From positions 1-15,133 of the forward strand of contig RKSH01000214.1 of the NCBI GenBank assembly GCA_007570945.1: a DNA stretch of 15,133 nucleotides, in the 5' to 3' direction. Positions 13,579-15,133 of the stretch are shown in pieces. Made by a program: the position numbers and the translations under genes. The DNA comes from Gammaproteobacteria bacterium (GTDB lineage: Bacteria > Pseudomonadota > Gammaproteobacteria > Arenicellales > Spongiicolonaceae). Below the pieces are notes generated by a model. That model made no database searches. It was given only the letters and a program-made list of their open reading frames with translations, and was not told the DNA's origin. Every line of letters starts with the position of its first letter. The first letter of the stretch is position 1.

Positions 13579-13852
13579 TTCGGTTACCTCGCAGTTGTTC
13601 AAGGAGCCGGTTTATCACCACGGCGAGACGGGCGCAAAAAATCACGTCGCCCGCCATGCACAGCACACCCGGCCAGAAAAGTATACTGAAACGTCCGCCG
13701 GATTCCCATACCACAATCTGGGAGGAGCCCCACCCAATCAGCAACGCAAGAACCGCCACCGCGCCGAGCAGGACACGCGTGTAATAACCGATGCGCTCGC
13801 GAATGCTCTCGCGCTCATGTGCGGTTTGGATGGCGGCGGCCGGCGCTTCCAT
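13568..13852 (-). CDS. Small two-span membrane protein A1 (94 aa), unrecognised family
   Basis: I do not recognise this family. The 94-aa product has an N-terminal extension (MEAPAAAIQTAHERE) not present in A2, then SIRERIGYYTRV, a first span (about 28-48, VLLGAVAVLALLIGWGSSQIV), a short loop (VWESGGR), a second span (about 56-79) with ILFWPGVLCMAGDVIFCARLAVVI, and a basic end RLLEQLRGNRNAG. It is homologous to A2 over most of its length. It starts 10 bases after the stop of the outer-membrane barrel gene, with a TAAGG at that stop as a possible ribosome site, and its 3' end overlaps B1. It is therefore probably in the same transcript as the barrel gene. A later start near the IRER segment is possible but lacks an ATG there. 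Confidence 0.78.
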   Translation of the reverse strand: MEAPAAAIQTAHERESIRERIGYYTRVLLGAVAVLALLIGWGSSQIVVWESGGRFSILFWPGVLCMAGDVIFCARLAVVINRLLEQLRGNRNAG

Positions 13853-13862
13853 GGCGCGCGCC

Positions 13863-15133
13863 TTAGAACCTCCACTCGCCGCTCAGGAACTGCTCCCAGT
13901 CGGCGCCGTTGCTGTCGCTCAGGGTGGCCTGGATGGTCACCCCCAGCCGGCGGTCGGGGTTGTTGAACTTGATTCCGGCGGCGAGTCTTTCGTCGCCGTC
14001 GTCGTTCATGCTGAGGGTGGAGAACGGCGCGATGCCGGCGCGGTCGCGGTTGATGCCCGCGTCCATGGCCAACGTGCGCTCCTCCTCCTCGGTGTTGTTC
14101 ACCTGCGTGGTGGCGCGCACACTGAGGGAGATGCCATCGCCGGTTTGCAGCGTGAAGCCGCCGCCGATGTCCAGCGCGGCGTCCTGCTGGGCGTCCTCAA
14201 AATCCTTGCGCACGCCGCCGAGGCCAAACAGGCGCAACGAGCCGGCGGTTTCGTGCAGCATCTGGGTGTAGCCGAACTCCCATTCGCCGGCCACGCGCAC
14301 TGAGGTTGCTTTCACCGCCCGCACTTCGTTGCCGCCCAGGGTCGCCGCGTCCAGATGGCTTTGGCTGCCGCTTAATGCCAGGCGCATGCGCAGTTCGAAG
14401 CCCCGGCCGAAATCGCGGGTGCCGGTGGCGCCGAGGGAGCCCATGACCACGCTCATGCCGGTTTCCGTGCTGTCGCCGCCTTCAGAGAGGTCCACATCGG
14501 CGCGGCCGTAGCCCAGCGTGCCCCACACATGCGCGCTCTCGCTGATGCGCCGCGCCATATACGGGTGCAAACTGAACATGCGGCTTTGCAGGCGGCCGCT
14601 TGTCACGTCGGTGTTGCTGCTGCGGTCGGTGAATTTCAAGTCGCCTTCGCTGTGGGCGAAGCCCAGGCCGGCCAGCCCGCCGTCGGTGCGCGCCTCCATG
14701 CCGATTTGGTAGGCCTTGAGGTCGCCGTCGTAATCCAGGTTGGCGTAGTCGGCGTCCAGCGTGGCCAGCCGCGAGCCGCCCCAGAAAGTCGTGTCGCCGG
14801 GGCCGCCGTTCAGGTTGAAACTGGTGGCGCGCAGAATCTCCGAGGAGGACATGGCCTCGCCGCCGCTGACGGTGAAAGTCTCGCGCATCATCCGCCCGCG
14901 CTCAAACGGGTTGGCCGCCCAGGCGCCGCTGGCGGCGGCAAAGTCATCCTCGCTCGCCTCGCTGACGCCCTTGCCGCCGATGCTGAGGGTCATGCGCTGC
15001 GACTTGTCGTTCAGGCCGCTGATGCGCGACTCCAGCATGGCGCTGGTCATCTGCGTAACCGCGCGGCCCAGGGAGGCAATCATGGTGGTCATCCGCGCCT
15101 GCCGGGCGTTGGACGGCACCACGCGAATGTGCA
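13863..15133 (-). CDS. Autotransporter-type outer-membrane beta-barrel protein, N-terminal part beyond the window edge
   Basis: The frame is open to the right edge, so this is the C-terminal part (at least 422 residues) of a longer protein. A GTG at 15122 could be read as a start, but no stop precedes it and no signal peptide follows, so a larger protein is far more likely. About 260 residues at the C-terminus alternate polar and hydrophobic residues with aromatic girdle positions. They form about 12 strands, for example FWGGSRLATLDADY, YQIGMEARTDGGLAGLGFAHSEGDLKF, AHVWGTLGYGRADVDL, GFELRMRLALSGS, and the final EQFLSGEWRF with terminal Phe, the BAM recognition pattern of autotransporter barrels. 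The first ~90 residues (RMTTMIASLGRAVTQMTSAMLESRISGLN) look helical, like the linker that threads the barrel. The passenger would lie off the edge. The gene heads the run of small membrane-protein genes, which begins 10 bases after its stop. Confidence 0.85.
   Translation of the reverse strand, partial: HIRVVPSNARQARMTTMIASLGRAVTQMTSAMLESRISGLNDKSQRMTLSIGGKGVSEASEDDFAAASGAWAANPFERGRMMRETFTVSGGEAMSSSEILRATSFNLNGGPGDTTFWGGSRLATLDADYANLDYDGDLKAYQIGMEARTDGGLAGLGFAHSEGDLKFTDRSSNTDVTSGRLQSRMFSLHPYMARRISESAHVWGTLGYGRADVDLSEGGDSTETGMSVVMGSLGATGTRDFGRGFELRMRLALSGSQSHLDAATLGGNEVRAVKATSVRVAGEWEFGYTQMLHETAGSLRLFGLGGVRKDFEDAQQDAALDIGGGFTLQTGDGISLSVRATTQVNNTEEEERTLAMDAGINRDRAGIAPFSTLSMNDDGDERLAAGIKFNNPDRRLGVTIQATLSDSNGADWEQFLSGEWRF

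Larger units (their letters stand above)
12819..13852 (-). repeat. Tandemly duplicated gene cassette A1-B1-A2-B2-B3
   Basis: The five small genes form two A-B pairs plus one solitary B, all on the minus strand. The A-to-B junction is similar in both pairs: the end of A carries GAGGTAA, which serves as ribosome site for B. Spacings are -11 (A1/B1), 18 (B1/A2), 5 (A2/B2) and 17 bases (B2/B3). Identity falls with distance: B2/B3 36 of 52, B1/B2 27 of 52, A1/A2 34 of 65 positions, all counted by eye. This fits an old duplication of the pair and a younger duplication of B. Confidence 0.75.

Noticed and set aside
15120..15122. GTG at 15122 as the true start of the barrel protein
   Set aside because: The frame continues upstream to the edge with no stop (His-Ile-Arg precede it), there is no signal peptide after it, and autotransporter barrels normally follow a large passenger.

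Overview
The window is gene-dense, mostly very GC-rich bacterial DNA. No stretch over about 100 bases lacks a gene, and I see no rRNA, tRNA, CRISPR array, IS element or phage gene. A type V-like outer-membrane beta-barrel ending in phenylalanine, a TRAP transporter and a Sec-exported ABC binding protein point to a Gram-negative bacterium, most likely a proteobacterium. I cannot place it more finely.

Layout from left to right. (1) Positions 1-4951, minus strand: one tight operon read right to left, with a branched-chain amino acid/amide-type ABC transporter (binding protein, LivH, LivM, LivG, LivF) followed by a FAS1-like/MaoC acyl-CoA hydratase that runs off the left edge. The last four junctions are abutting or overlapping. 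(2) 4952-5037: AT-rich divergent promoter region. (3) 5038-6003, plus strand: an agmatinase/ureohydrolase with all six metal ligands. (4) 6011-9557, minus strand: a GntR/HutC regulator followed by a complete TRAP transporter (dctP, dctQ, dctM). A near-consensus sigma70-type promoter (TTGACT-17-TATAAA) lies upstream, and a PDC-lactonase-like amidohydrolase (9657-10490, plus) is transcribed divergently. This block looks less GC-rich than its flanks. (5) 10496-15133, minus strand: a second long run of closely spaced genes, read right to left. It comprises a partial autotransporter-type barrel, five tiny membrane-protein genes, an SppA-type (S49) signal peptide peptidase, and a PuuA-like glutamine synthetase family enzyme.

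How the genes may work together. Agmatinase releases putrescine and urea from agmatine, and PuuA-type enzymes glutamylate putrescine. The two genes flanking the TRAP block could therefore be parts of a polyamine/guanidino-compound catabolic region. The Liv transporter would feed a CoA-dependent pathway through the coupled hydratase. The TRAP block would be a substrate-inducible uptake and lactone/organic acid hydrolysis unit. These pathway links are inference from context.

The most unusual part is 12819-13852: two unrecognised small membrane-protein families, here called A (80-94 aa, two membrane spans) and B (exactly 52 aa, one span and a basic tail), in the order A1-B1-A2-B2-B3. They arose by tandem duplication and sit between an outer-membrane barrel and a membrane-bound signal peptide peptidase.
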